Positions 23,723 to 32,742 of a DNA stretch of 51,667 bases are shown here, piece by piece. The stretch is from Lachnospiraceae bacterium. GTDB lineage: Bacteria > Bacillota > Clostridia > Lachnospirales > Lachnospiraceae. Where the stretch lies: NCBI GenBank assembly GCA_024680675.1, contig JAILBX010000271.1, positions 1 through 51,667 of the forward strand, written 5' to 3'. The position numbers and the translations under genes are program-made. Within the stretch, counting starts at the first letter, position 1; the number at the start of each line of letters is the position of its first letter. The notes under the pieces were generated by a model. That model made no database searches. It saw only the letters and a program-made list of their open reading frames with translations, and was not told the origin of the DNA.

Positions 23723-26700
23723 ATGAATAGCACAAAAGCCGGTGTATTATTTATAACTGAAAAGTCTTTGGAATTGGAATCGGTCAAAAACTACCTTGAG
23801 ATCGATTACAATGTTTTTATTGCTGAGGATATTGCTTCGGCATTTAATATATTGGAGGCTCAGGAAATAGATTTCGCTATAATAGATATTTCCGAAGATG
23901 GTGATGAAAAGCTGGATTTTATCACAAAGCTCAAATACAGCACTGAATATTGTTCAGTGTTTATTTGTGTGTTCAGCAAGGTCAACGATCCGGAGCTTAT
24001 GAAAAGAGCCATGAGGCAGGGAGCAGGGTATATTATCGAATACCCCTTAAATCCTGCTTTTATCAGCATAGCCTTCAGAAATCTTGTATTGACCTATGTT
24101 GATGAAAAAAAGAAAAAGATAGCAAGGGAAGAGAGATGGCGCATTCAGATGGCCGACGTTTTAGATGCCCTGAATGTGGGGACTATTTCTCTTTTTAAAA
24201 GGGATAAATATTATGTTGAGTCTTTAAGCGAAAAGGCTGTAGCTCTCTTAGGCTATGGTGAGGGAGATGATCTTAAGGAGCTTGAGAATCTTACCTTTGA
24301 TGATCTCATTCATTTAGAAGACAGACAGAAGTTTTATAAGGCGGTTTCAAGTGCATTAAATAATAATAAAACCGTAAGATTTAATCTGAGATTAAAGAGA
24401 AAAAACGGCAATTATTCCGGCTACGGATTTAAGATAAAGAAAGTGAGATATGAGCAGGGCTGCAAGGTCTTGACCATGGCTGTCTCCGAGGAGGATGTTT
24501 TAAATAGTGGAGATCAGTTAGATATAAGAGATAAGGACAGAACAAGGTTCGATCTTTTAACCTCTATATACAACAAGGAAACCTTTTTTGAAGAAACGGC
24601 CAGGCTGCTTGACCGTAATCCGGATAAGGAATATATACTTTCAATCTGGGATATAGACAGATTTAAGGCTATTAACGAGATGCTGGGTTCTAAAACCGGT
24701 GATAAGCTTATTATTGAATTTGCCGAGTTTTTAAGAAGTCATTTAAATGACGGGCTTTGTACCTATGGAAGGATGGAGTCGGATCATTTTGTCACCTGCT
24801 GTTCCGTAAGGTTTCATGAAAAAGTCAGCAAGACCATAAAGGCTATATTAAATGCGGAATATCTGTGGCATAGTCTTGACAGTACGGTTTTTATGCATGT
24901 GGGCATGTATAAAATGGATACTTCTGACAGAGATATAGCTATTGCCTGTGACAGGGCTACCATGGCTCTGCACGCCATAAAGGACAGCTATCTTTACCGT
25001 ATCAACTATTTTTCCAACGAAATGAGAGACAAGCTTGTCTTAGAGCAGGAGATAGTTAAGGAATCGGAAAGCGCTCTTATAAATGAAGAGTTTTATGTTA
25101 TGTTTCAGCCTATTATTGATTCCCATACCAGGGAAATAGTATCAGCGGAAGCCCTGGTAAGATGGAAGAAGAAGGACGGAAGCTTTGTATCTCCGGGAGT
25201 TTTCATACCTACCTTTGAAAAAAACGGTTTTGTTACAAAGGTTGATATGTATGTTTTAAACAGGGTATGTGCTTTTCAGGCAGACAGAGTAAGAAAGGGT
25301 AAGCCCATAGTCCCTATTTCGGTAAATCTTTCCCGTATAGATTTTTATGATTCTGACCTCTATGAACATCTGATGGCTATAGTCGAGAGGTATGGTCTTG
25401 ATCACAGAGCAATAAAATTTGAGGTTACGGAAAGCGCTTATATGGATCAGCCTCAGGAGCTTATGGAGATCATGAACAGGCTTAGGAAGGCTGAATATCA
25501 GATCCTGATGGATGATTTCGGAAGCGGCTTTTCTTCCCTTAACATGCTTAAGGACTTTCCGGTTGATGTTTTAAAGATAGATATGAAATTTATGGATTCC
25601 ATAGATGTTTCGGAGAGAGCAAGCAACATACTCTACAGCATCATAAGAATGGCTAAATCCATAGATATGCAGATAGTAGCAGAGGGAGTTGAGACTCTTA
25701 ATCAGTATGAAATGCTAAAGAGCATGGATTGTGACTGTATTCAGGGCTATTATTTTTACAGACCTCTTCTTGTGGAGGACTTTACCCTTGAGCTTGCAAA
25801 GCAGGAAGAGCGGGGGGCAGTGCCAACGGAAGTTGTTTTGTATAAGTTCTTTATGATCTCCGATGACGATGAAAAGATGCAGGCTCTTAAGAGGATATTT
25901 AAGAACGCCATAGAGCTTGAAATGGTGAAAAGCTGCAAGGAGGCCAGAGAAAAGCTGAACAGATCCTTTGCCGGTATCAATCTTGTTATATTGGATTTTG
26001 ATAGCCTGTATGAGGAATGTACCAACTATTCGCAGTTACTTATGACTAAGCCCATTTTTGGGGAGATACCGACTCTTGCCTTTGCAACTATAAGTCAGTT
26101 GTCCTATGTGGAGGAATACATAAGGACAGATATCCTGTCCGATATAGTGCTTATGCCATTCAGCGATGACATTTTAAAGCAGAGGATAAAGAGAACTGTT
26201 GAATTCTTTGGAGTGGAGTCTGAAAGAAGGGCCTTGAGTCTCTTAAGAAAAAGCGTGCTCATGAGACAGCAGCTGGATTCTTTTTACGAAAACAGTAATG
26301 CCGGTATAGCCAGGGTAGTTACCGATACATCTGAGGAACTGATGATAAAGGAGATTCCCTATGTTAACAACAGGTTCTTAGATATTCACATGATCACTGT
26401 GGATGAGGCTTTAAGACAGGGGAAGCTTAAGGATTTTATGGCTCACATTCAGAATTATGATGTGGATCCTATTGATAAAAGCATATTGAAGGCTATTTCA
26501 GACAAAAGCAGCAGGGTGATAAAGCGATATGATGTGATGGAAAAGGATGGAAATATAAAAAGTGTTATTTCCGCCTGTGCCATTAAGTATCTTGGTAATA
26601 ATGTCCAGCTTGACTTTGTTTTGCTGGAGGATGACAAGGTCTATGTGAGAAAGAGTGAAGAGCTTGTGGAAGCCCTGTATGAATACTATAAGAACAGATC

Positions 26701-27979
26701 AGGCGCCTATATTTGCAAATACTATATTGATCGGGATCTTATAGAAAATCATGAAAGAGGTCTTGATGGTTTATATGTTAAAAAGGTTGCTTCCTATGCC
26801 CTGGATAATCTATTGGGCTTTTTGGGAGCTTTGAATAAGGAAAGCCTTAGAAATGAATTAAAGTCACTTATGGACAGGCTGAAGGAGGGTGAAAGGAACT
26901 TAAGCAGGGACGTATTTGTAAAAAGAAAGTCCGATTACGGAGTGGATCTTAAGTATATCAGGATCACCTTTAACCGCCTTGAGGATGATGAGGTTAACGG
27001 CAGGTGTGCAAGCTGTATAATCGAGGATGTGACAAGAGAGCATCTTTATGGAGTCTCAAGCTTCAGAGAACAGCAGTACTTAAGGGAAATGAATATGAAT
27101 GCCGAGATATATATCGAGGCGGATCTTACAAACAATTACATAATAAACAAAGAGTGCCTTGCAGATCTTGCTCCTTACGGTATAACGCTGGATTCCAGCT
27201 ATGATCAGCTAATGCCTGCCTTTAAGGCAACGGTGGAAAGAGAGGATTATGACAGGGTTTTGGGAACCGTCAACAGAAAAGAGCTTATCAGACAGTACAG
27301 ACAGGGAAACCAGCTTATCTGTTTTGACTATATGGCTAATGTGCTGGCAAATCCCACCTGGCTTTGGTATGAGATAAAGATTTTGCTGGGAGAGAACAGA
27401 CAGAGCGGAGACATTCTTGCCGGAATAAAGCTGACAAGATCCTTAAGAGGTCAAAACAGTGGCCTGACAGAAAAGGATTCACTTACAGGTCTCTATAACA
27501 GGGTTATGTTCGAAAGAATGATAAACAGGATCATAACGGATACCGGTAAGAATGAGGAATACCTGTTTGCCGTGATAGATGTGGATAATTTCAAGAGGAT
27601 AAATGACTGCTTCGGACATAATGTGGGAGACAGTATACTTAAAACCATATCAAGAGTTCTTGTGGCCGATATGGATGATAATGCAGTGATAGGCAGACTT
27701 GGGGGAGACGAATTTGCGGTTTTTCTTCCCAGGGTAAGCTCTCTTTCGGAGGTTGAGGAGCTCTTTGGAAAGATAAATGAAGAAACGGTTTTGGAGTTCA
27801 GTCTGGGAACGGATGAGGAGGACAATAAGATCCTTATTACAACTTCAATCGGTATAATTATGTCCAAAGACAGGGAAATGAGCTTTCACAGGCTCTATCC
27901 CAAGGCAGATATCGCTCTGACTCAGGCTAAAAAAAGCGGTAAAAACACATATGTATTTTTTGAAAATAAAATAGAATAG
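23723..27979 (+). CDS. Multidomain cyclic-di-GMP protein: REC-PAS-GGDEF(deg)-EAL-REC-PAS-GGDEF
   Basis: 1418 residues from ATG 23723, chosen for its AAGAGG site; an upstream in-frame ATG at 23609 lies in the structured leader. Order: receiver-like domain (about 1-125); PAS (about 135-245); first GGDEF (about 276-430), with MESDHF instead of GGDEF and so inactive; EAL phosphodiesterase (about 450-690), with SAEALVRW, VTESAY, MDDFGSGF, LKIDMKF, AEGVET and IQGYYFYRPL intact, hence probably active; second receiver-like domain (about 700-840); PAS-like regions (about 850-1245); and a C-terminal GGDEF (about 1250-1415) with RLGGDEFAVF intact. The RxxD inhibitory site is replaced by DDNA. No membrane helix is seen, so it is probably cytosolic. 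It could both make and break cyclic-di-GMP. serS follows after 11 bases. Confidence 0.9.
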   Translation: MNSTKAGVLFITEKSLELESVKNYLEIDYNVFIAEDIASAFNILEAQEIDFAIIDISEDGDEKLDFITKLKYSTEYCSVFICVFSKVNDPELMKRAMRQGAGYIIEYPLNPAFISIAFRNLVLTYVDEKKKKIAREERWRIQMADVLDALNVGTISLFKRDKYYVESLSEKAVALLGYGEGDDLKELENLTFDDLIHLEDRQKFYKAVSSALNNNKTVRFNLRLKRKNGNYSGYGFKIKKVRYEQGCKVLTMAVSEEDVLNSGDQLDIRDKDRTRFDLLTSIYNKETFFEETARLLDRNPDKEYILSIWDIDRFKAINEMLGSKTGDKLIIEFAEFLRSHLNDGLCTYGRMESDHFVTCCSVRFHEKVSKTIKAILNAEYLWHSLDSTVFMHVGMYKMDTSDRDIAIACDRATMALHAIKDSYLYRINYFSNEMRDKLVLEQEIVKESESALINEEFYVMFQPIIDSHTREIVSAEALVRWKKKDGSFVSPGVFIPTFEKNGFVTKVDMYVLNRVCAFQADRVRKGKPIVPISVNLSRIDFYDSDLYEHLMAIVERYGLDHRAIKFEVTESAYMDQPQELMEIMNRLRKAEYQILMDDFGSGFSSLNMLKDFPVDVLKIDMKFMDSIDVSERASNILYSIIRMAKSIDMQIVAEGVETLNQYEMLKSMDCDCIQGYYFYRPLLVEDFTLELAKQEERGAVPTEVVLYKFFMISDDDEKMQALKRIFKNAIELEMVKSCKEAREKLNRSFAGINLVILDFDSLYEECTNYSQLLMTKPIFGEIPTLAFATISQLSYVEEYIRTDILSDIVLMPFSDDILKQRIKRTVEFFGVESERRALSLLRKSVLMRQQLDSFYENSNAGIARVVTDTSEELMIKEIPYVNNRFLDIHMITVDEALRQGKLKDFMAHIQNYDVDPIDKSILKAISDKSSRVIKRYDVMEKDGNIKSVISACAIKYLGNNVQLDFVLLEDDKVYVRKSEELVEALYEYYKNRSGAYICKYYIDRDLIENHERGLDGLYVKKVASYALDNLLGFLGALNKESLRNELKSLMDRLKEGERNLSRDVFVKRKSDYGVDLKYIRITFNRLEDDEVNGRCASCIIEDVTREHLYGVSSFREQQYLREMNMNAEIYIEADLTNNYIINKECLADLAPYGITLDSSYDQLMPAFKATVEREDYDRVLGTVNRKELIRQYRQGNQLICFDYMANVLANPTWLWYEIKILLGENRQSGDILAGIKLTRSLRGQNSGLTEKDSLTGLYNRVMFERMINRIITDTGKNEEYLFAVIDVDNFKRINDCFGHNVGDSILKTISRVLVADMDDNAVIGRLGGDEFAVFLPRVSSLSEVEELFGKINEETVLEFSLGTDEEDNKILITTSIGIIMSKDREMSFHRLYPKADIALTQAKKSGKNTYVFFENKIE

Positions 27980-27990
27980 GGGAGAAAAAA

Positions 27991-29277
27991 ATGTTAGATA
28001 TTAAGTTTGTCAGGGAAAATCCCGATCTGGTCAAGGAAAATTTAAGAAAGAAATTTCAGTTGGAAAAGATCGATTCTGTAGACAGAGTCATAGAGCTGGA
28101 TGTAAAGAACAGAAAGGCTCAAGCTGAGGCTGACAGTCTGAGAGCAGAAAAAAATAAGCTTTCAAAAGAGATAGGTGCTCTCATGGCTCAGGGTAAAAAA
28201 GAGGAGGCTTTGGCTGTAAAGGATAAGGTCTCTGCCAATGCCAGGAGACTTGCCAAGCTGGAGGAGGAAGAAAGCAGTTATTCGAAGGAGCTTCTGAAGC
28301 TTATGATGACAATTCCAAATATCATAGATCCTTCCGTGCCCATAGGAAAAGACGACAGTGAGAACGTGGAGGTTAAAAGGTATGGAGAGCCTCTTGTTCC
28401 TTCCTTTGAGATACCTTATCATACAGAGATAATGGAAAGATTTGATGGTATAGACCTGGATGCGGCAGGAAGAGTTGCAGGAAACGGTTTCTACTACCTT
28501 ATGGGAGATATAGCAAGACTCCATTCGGCAGTGATAGCTTATGCCAGGGACTTTATGATAGACAGGGGCTTCACCTATTGTGTTCCCCCTTTTATGATAA
28601 GATCAAATGTTGTTACGGGAGTAATGAGCTTTGCCGAGATGGATGCCATGATGTATAAGATAGAGGGAGAGGATCTTTATCTCATCGGTACCTCCGAGCA
28701 TTCCATGATAGGTAAGTTTATTGATACCATAACTGATGAAAAGGAGCTCCCAAAGACCCTTACCAGTTATTCACCATGCTTCAGGAAGGAAAAGGGAGCG
28801 CATGGTATTGAGGAAAGGGGAGTTTACCGTATCCATCAGTTTGAAAAACAGGAGATGATAGTAGTATGCAAGCCTGAAGAATCTCCCATGTGGTTTGACA
28901 GACTCTGGCAGAATACCGTGGATCTGTTCAGGTCAATGGATATTCCTGTCAGGACTTTAGAGTGCTGTTCAGGTGATCTGGCTGACCTTAAGGTAAAATC
29001 CTATGATGTGGAGGCCTGGTCTCCCAGACAGAAAAAGTATTTCGAAGTAGGTTCCTGCTCAAATCTATCCGATGCCCAGGCCAGAAGACTTAAGATAAGA
29101 GTGAATGGGGAAAAGGGAAAGTATTTTGCCCATACACTTAACAACACAGTGGTGGCTCCTCCAAGAATGCTTATAGCCTTTTTGGAGAATAATCTTAATG
29201 AGGATGGAAGTGTTAATATTCCAAAGGTTTTAAGACCTTATATGGGTGGAAAGGACAAGCTCATCCCCAAGCATTGA
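27991..29277 (+). CDS. serS: Seryl-tRNA synthetase
   Basis: Class II synthetase charging tRNA-Ser (and tRNA-Sec where present); 428 residues, normal length. The N-terminal coiled-coil arm that contacts the tRNA is about 28-105. Motif 2 is visible as FRKEKGAHGIEERGVYRIHQFEK, and motif 3 as NNTVVAPPRMLIAFLENN. GGGAGAAAAAA precedes the ATG. It lies 11 bases after the cyclic-di-GMP gene with no promoter or T-box between, so at least part of its expression should come from the leader-bearing promoter at about 23550. Confidence 0.96.
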   Translation: MLDIKFVRENPDLVKENLRKKFQLEKIDSVDRVIELDVKNRKAQAEADSLRAEKNKLSKEIGALMAQGKKEEALAVKDKVSANARRLAKLEEEESSYSKELLKLMMTIPNIIDPSVPIGKDDSENVEVKRYGEPLVPSFEIPYHTEIMERFDGIDLDAAGRVAGNGFYYLMGDIARLHSAVIAYARDFMIDRGFTYCVPPFMIRSNVVTGVMSFAEMDAMMYKIEGEDLYLIGTSEHSMIGKFIDTITDEKELPKTLTSYSPCFRKEKGAHGIEERGVYRIHQFEKQEMIVVCKPEESPMWFDRLWQNTVDLFRSMDIPVRTLECCSGDLADLKVKSYDVEAWSPRQKKYFEVGSCSNLSDAQARRLKIRVNGEKGKYFAHTLNNTVVAPPRMLIAFLENNLNEDGSVNIPKVLRPYMGGKDKLIPKH

Positions 29278-29286
29278 TACGACAGG

Positions 29287-29319
29287 ATTCCCTGTTCGAG
29301 GATCGGGCAGGGAATTTTT
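29287..29319 (+). terminator. Intrinsic terminator after serS
   Basis: ATTCCCTG (29287-29294) pairs with CAGGGAAT (29308-29315), followed by TTTTT (29315-29319). It separates serS from the NYN gene. Confidence 0.85.
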
Positions 29320-29365
29320 GATCATATAGTCAAGAAGAGGTAATTGAGGTCAGGTGATATAAGGA

Positions 29366-30265
29366 ATGGAAGAAAACAGTAAAAGGCTTGCAGTTTTAAT
29401 AGATGCTGAAAATGTGTCGATTAAGTATGTTAAATATATACTTGATGAGGTTTCAAGCTATGGGATCGCAACCTATAAGAGAGCTTACGGTGATTGGACA
29501 AATCCATCAAGCTATAACTGGAAGGAGGTAGTACTTAAAAATTCCATAACTCCCGTTCAGCAATACAGCTACACCCAGGGAAAGAATTCTTCGGATTCAG
29601 CCATGATAATAGATGCCATGGATATCCTTTATACCGGATCTGTGGATGGCTTTTGTATCGTTTCCTCCGACAGTGACTTTACAAAGCTGGCAGCGAGACT
29701 CAGGGAAGCGGGAATGCTGGTTATAGGTATGGGGGAAAAGAAGACTGTCGAAGCCTTCAGAGCCTCCTGTACACAGTTTAAGTATCTTGAGATGCTGGCA
29801 GCGGAGGAAGGTCAGACAGGAAGCGCACATAAGGATGAGATCGAAGAGACCATATTAAAGATAATAAATGATAATGAAGCAAATGATAAGGATACATCAG
29901 TAGGGGAGCTGGGTAATAAGATCATAAACAGGCATGCGGATTTTGACGTGAGAAACTACGGATATTCCAAGCTGTCAAAGTTCCTCGAAAGCATCAAAAG
30001 CATTGAGCTTGAACAAAGAGGGGACAGCATTTTTGTTTATCCGGCAGAAAGCGGAGTCAGCAAGGAGCATGTGGAGAATCTTGTGAAGAAGCTTGTTTCT
30101 AAGTCAAAGGATCGGACTATGATGCTTCCGGAATTAAAGCAGAAGATCGAAAAACAGATCCCAAGCTTTAATATAAGGGATTATAAATATTCCAAGTTTT
30201 CTCAGTTTATTAATGATATAGATGGAATGTCTGTAAGTGGAAATCAGGTGACTTATAAACAATAA
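29366..30265 (+). CDS. NYN-domain putative nuclease with two OST-HTH (LOTUS) domains
   Basis: 299 residues, cytoplasmic. The NYN (PIN-like) domain is about 1-150, with the metal-binding acidic residues in VLIDAENV, SSDSAMIIDAMD and CIVSSDSDFTKLA all present, so RNase activity is plausible. Two OST-HTH/LOTUS RNA-binding modules follow, at about 153-225 (NYGYSKLSKFLES) and 232-297 (DYKYSKFSQFINDI). This architecture is known in bacteria (LabA/DUF88 group) and in animal RNA-regulatory proteins; the target RNA is unknown. ATAAGG precedes the ATG. The oxidoreductase gene follows after 27 bases and is probably co-transcribed. Confidence 0.88.
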   Translation: MEENSKRLAVLIDAENVSIKYVKYILDEVSSYGIATYKRAYGDWTNPSSYNWKEVVLKNSITPVQQYSYTQGKNSSDSAMIIDAMDILYTGSVDGFCIVSSDSDFTKLAARLREAGMLVIGMGEKKTVEAFRASCTQFKYLEMLAAEEGQTGSAHKDEIEETILKIINDNEANDKDTSVGELGNKIINRHADFDVRNYGYSKLSKFLESIKSIELEQRGDSIFVYPAESGVSKEHVENLVKKLVSKSKDRTMMLPELKQKIEKQIPSFNIRDYKYSKFSQFINDIDGMSVSGNQVTYKQ

Positions 30266-30292
30266 TAATATAGATTTAAAGTGGAGATAAAA

Positions 30293-32143
30293 ATGAGGAT
30301 AGGTATAATAGGGGCCGGAAGGATAGCAAATACCATGGCAATAACACTTCAGTCGGTAAAGGGGGCTGAGTGCTACGCGGTAGCTGCAAGGGATATTAAC
30401 AGGGCAAGGGATTTTGCCGATAAATATGGTTTTGAAAAGGCCTATGGCTCTTATCTGGATATGCTTTCAGATCCCTATGTGGAACTGGTTTATATTGCTA
30501 CCCCCCATTCATTTCATTACGAACATATAAAGCTTTGTCTGGATCATGGAAAGCATGTTATCTGTGAAAAGCCCTTTACCGCCAACGCTGTCCAGGCCCA
30601 GGAGGTGCTTGCTATCGCAGAGGAGCGAGGTCTTTTTATAACTGAGGCTATATGGACGAGATATATGCCCATGAGAGATACAATAAATCAGATCGTAAGG
30701 AGTGGTATAATCGGGAAGGCCACTTCTCTTTCTGCAAATCTGGGATATCCTTTGGAACATAAGAAAAGAATGACAAAACCGGAGCTGGCAGGGGGTGCCC
30801 TGTTGGATCTGGGCGTTTATGCCATTAATTTTGCCTCCATGGTTTTCGGAGATGAGATTTCCGGGATATTTGGGGAATGCATAAAGTATGAGACAGGAGT
30901 GGATGCTCAGGAAACCATAATGTTTTCCTATGCTGACGGTAAGATGGCCTCTCTTTATGTTACAACGATGGCTCAGACTGACAGGCGGGGAATAATAAAC
31001 GGAAGCAACGGCTATATCGAGATAGAAAATATTAATAATTATGAGTCTATAAGAGTTTACAATCTGGAGAGAAGGGTTATAGCAGAGTATGCAGCTCCCT
31101 TACAGATAACAGGCTATGAATATGAGATATCAGCTTCAATAAGAGCAATACTTGATAACAGACTTGAATGTATTGAAATGCCTCATTATGAAATAATAAG
31201 AATGATGCAGCTTATGGACAGTATAAGAGATGCCTGGGGTATAAAATTCCCCTTTGAGAAGAAGGGAATGGAATCGGAAGGCGAAGAGGATCCATATGAC
31301 AATGATAGTGATAAGGCATCTTCAAAGCAGGGCAAAAAAACCAAGGGTTCTGTGAGGATGATAACAGAGCAGACCATTAAGGGCGGAGTTTCAAGAAATA
31401 TAGCCGACGAAAAGAAGAAGGATATTAAGACAGGAAACGATATATCGGATGATGAAATACAAAAAATGATCCGCTCCATACCTACACCGCCTATAGATAA
31501 AAGGGGTGAAAGCAAGAGAAGCAAGGCAGGTAAGGGTAAGGATTCCAAAGAGGTTGTCCAGTATCTCAGCAAGAAGGTTGAGGATATAAAGTCAAGACCC
31601 CAGGGAATGAGAGCCGGATCCCTTGACGAAATGAGAGAAAAATTAAACGACAGCTCCCCGGAAAGCTCTAAAGAGGAGGATCAGTCCGGATCTTTTTTGG
31701 GAGAAATAGTGCTTGATAAGGAAAAGGAGATCAAGGGAAGAAGGATAGAATTCATAGATGCGGGAGTAGAGGATGAGCTCTTTGCAATGAAAAGAGGAGA
31801 AAGCCTTGGCTTTGCAGAAGATGAAGGAGAAAAGAAGACCAAAAGAGCACCTGTAACCTATGTGGTAAATGAGGACAGGATCAAAGAGGCAGAAGGGAAG
31901 GCTTATAGGGATAAGGCGGAAAAAGGAGATAAAGAAGCTTTAAAGAGAGAAGAGGAGACAGAGGAAAAAAAGATAGAGACCATTGTGGATGATTCTCTTA
32001 TGGAAGAAAGGGAGAGTATAGAGCAAAAAAAAGGTTCTGCAATAGGAAGGTTCTTCAAATCCGTGTTCAAGTCCGAAGACCGTGGAAATGAAAATCTTGA
32101 CCATGAGATCATGGATGAGGATGATTACGGAGAAGATGACTAA
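30293..32143 (+). CDS. Gfo/Idh/MocA oxidoreductase with a long charged C-terminal extension
   Basis: 616 residues. Residues 1 to about 325 are a normal Gfo/Idh/MocA NAD(P)-dependent sugar or dihydrodiol dehydrogenase: Rossmann motif GIIGAGRIA at the N-terminus, CEKPFT with the catalytic Lys near residue 95, and GGALLDLGVYAI near residue 165. Residues about 326-616 are Lys/Glu/Asp/Ser-rich and probably disordered. They contain no known domain, and end in a short basic-aromatic helix (IGRFFKSVFKSEDR) and an acidic tail. There is no stop or frameshift between the parts, so they form one polypeptide. The start is ATG 30293 with GGAG 6 bases away; a GTG at 30281 is part of that site. The substrate is unknown. 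Confidence 0.85.
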   Translation: MRIGIIGAGRIANTMAITLQSVKGAECYAVAARDINRARDFADKYGFEKAYGSYLDMLSDPYVELVYIATPHSFHYEHIKLCLDHGKHVICEKPFTANAVQAQEVLAIAEERGLFITEAIWTRYMPMRDTINQIVRSGIIGKATSLSANLGYPLEHKKRMTKPELAGGALLDLGVYAINFASMVFGDEISGIFGECIKYETGVDAQETIMFSYADGKMASLYVTTMAQTDRRGIINGSNGYIEIENINNYESIRVYNLERRVIAEYAAPLQITGYEYEISASIRAILDNRLECIEMPHYEIIRMMQLMDSIRDAWGIKFPFEKKGMESEGEEDPYDNDSDKASSKQGKKTKGSVRMITEQTIKGGVSRNIADEKKKDIKTGNDISDDEIQKMIRSIPTPPIDKRGESKRSKAGKGKDSKEVVQYLSKKVEDIKSRPQGMRAGSLDEMREKLNDSSPESSKEEDQSGSFLGEIVLDKEKEIKGRRIEFIDAGVEDELFAMKRGESLGFAEDEGEKKTKRAPVTYVVNEDRIKEAEGKAYRDKAEKGDKEALKREEETEEKKIETIVDDSLMEERESIEQKKGSAIGRFFKSVFKSEDRGNENLDHEIMDEDDYGEDD

Positions 32144-32166
32144 AATATAATAAAGAGAGAAAAGAA

Positions 32167-32204
32167 AAAAGAGTTGCCGACATGACGGTATCAGCAACTC
32201 TTTT
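32167..32204. terminator. Bidirectional terminator between the oxidoreductase gene and rpsT
   Basis: AAAAGAGTTGC with GCAACTCTTTT, an 11-bp stem around a 16-base loop, with A-rich and T-rich flanks. It can serve the plus-strand gene ending at 32143 and the minus-strand rpsT ending at 32234. Confidence 0.85.
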
Positions 32205-32233
32205 ATATTAACTCTTTTCTCAGGCTATGCACA

Positions 32234-32497
32234 TTATGAAAGTGCGTTCACAGCCTTGGACATTCTTGAAATCTTTCTTGAAACTGTATTTTTATGATAT
32301 ACGCCTTTTGAAGCAGCCTTATTAAGCTCGCCTGTAGCAGCCTTAAGAGCCTCAAGAGCTTCAGCCTTATTTCCGGCTTCAATAGCAGCATATACTTTTT
32401 TGATATATGTCTTAACCTTGGATCTTATTGACTTATTTCTTTCTGTCTTTCTGTCAATAACAAGAATTCTCTTTTTTGCAGATTTAATATTTGCCAT
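32234..32497 (-). CDS. rpsT: 30S ribosomal protein S20
   Basis: 87 residues beginning MANIKSAKKRILVIDRK, the standard S20 N-terminus, with the SKVKTYIKKV and GVYHKNTVSRKISRMSKAVN blocks. It binds 16S rRNA early in 30S assembly. The start is set by AGGAGGTGTAATC directly before the ATG; the frame remains open 33 codons further upstream, but that part is leader. Ile codons are mostly ATT (5 of 7) and Arg all AGA, unlike the AUA-rich neighbours, which fits high expression. It is divergent from lepA. Confidence 0.97.
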   Translation of the reverse strand: MANIKSAKKRILVIDRKTERNKSIRSKVKTYIKKVYAAIEAGNKAEALEALKAATGELNKAASKGVYHKNTVSRKISRMSKAVNALS

Positions 32498-32598
32498 GAT
32501 TACACCTCCTATTACCCAAAAGTAAGTCCCATAAAGCTCTTTACCGGGGACTCCAGGTGTGCCTACAATGCCGGACACGGACGATCTTCTACGCACAC
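32498..32598 (-). promoter_or_regulatory. Structured leader of rpsT, candidate autoregulatory RNA
   Basis: About 100 bases of untranslated leader. Stem 1 pairs the transcript 5' end GTGTGC (plus-strand 32593-32598) with GCACAC (32557-32562). Stem 2 pairs AGTCCC with GGGACT around an inner AAAG/CTTT stem (about 32524-32554), just before the ribosome binding site. Ribosomal-protein leaders often allow feedback by the protein itself. That this one does is inference. Confidence 0.45.
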
Positions 32599-32604
32599 TT
32601 GATT

Positions 32605-32633
32605 ATTGTAGATAGAAAATGTTATATTGTCAA
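32605..32633 (-). promoter_or_regulatory. Sigma-A promoter of rpsT
   Basis: On the minus strand: consensus TTGACA (plus 32628-32633), 17-base spacer, TACAAT (plus 32605-32610). Predicted transcript start near 32598. This is among the best promoters in the window, as expected for a ribosomal protein gene. Confidence 0.85.
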
Positions 32634-32742
32634 GAGGAAAAATAGCGGTGACAGAAAAAGAGAATACTGATAAACTTATAAAGGCTTTTATTAAGCTCTT
32701 TATAAGGATGGCTCCTTAAGAATAAAAAAGGCGGAAATATTT

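Noticed and set aside
32648-32719. GTG-initiated frame of 23 codons between rpsT and lepA
   Set aside because: No good ribosome binding site and it overlaps a small AAGGA/TCCTT inverted repeat; likely chance.
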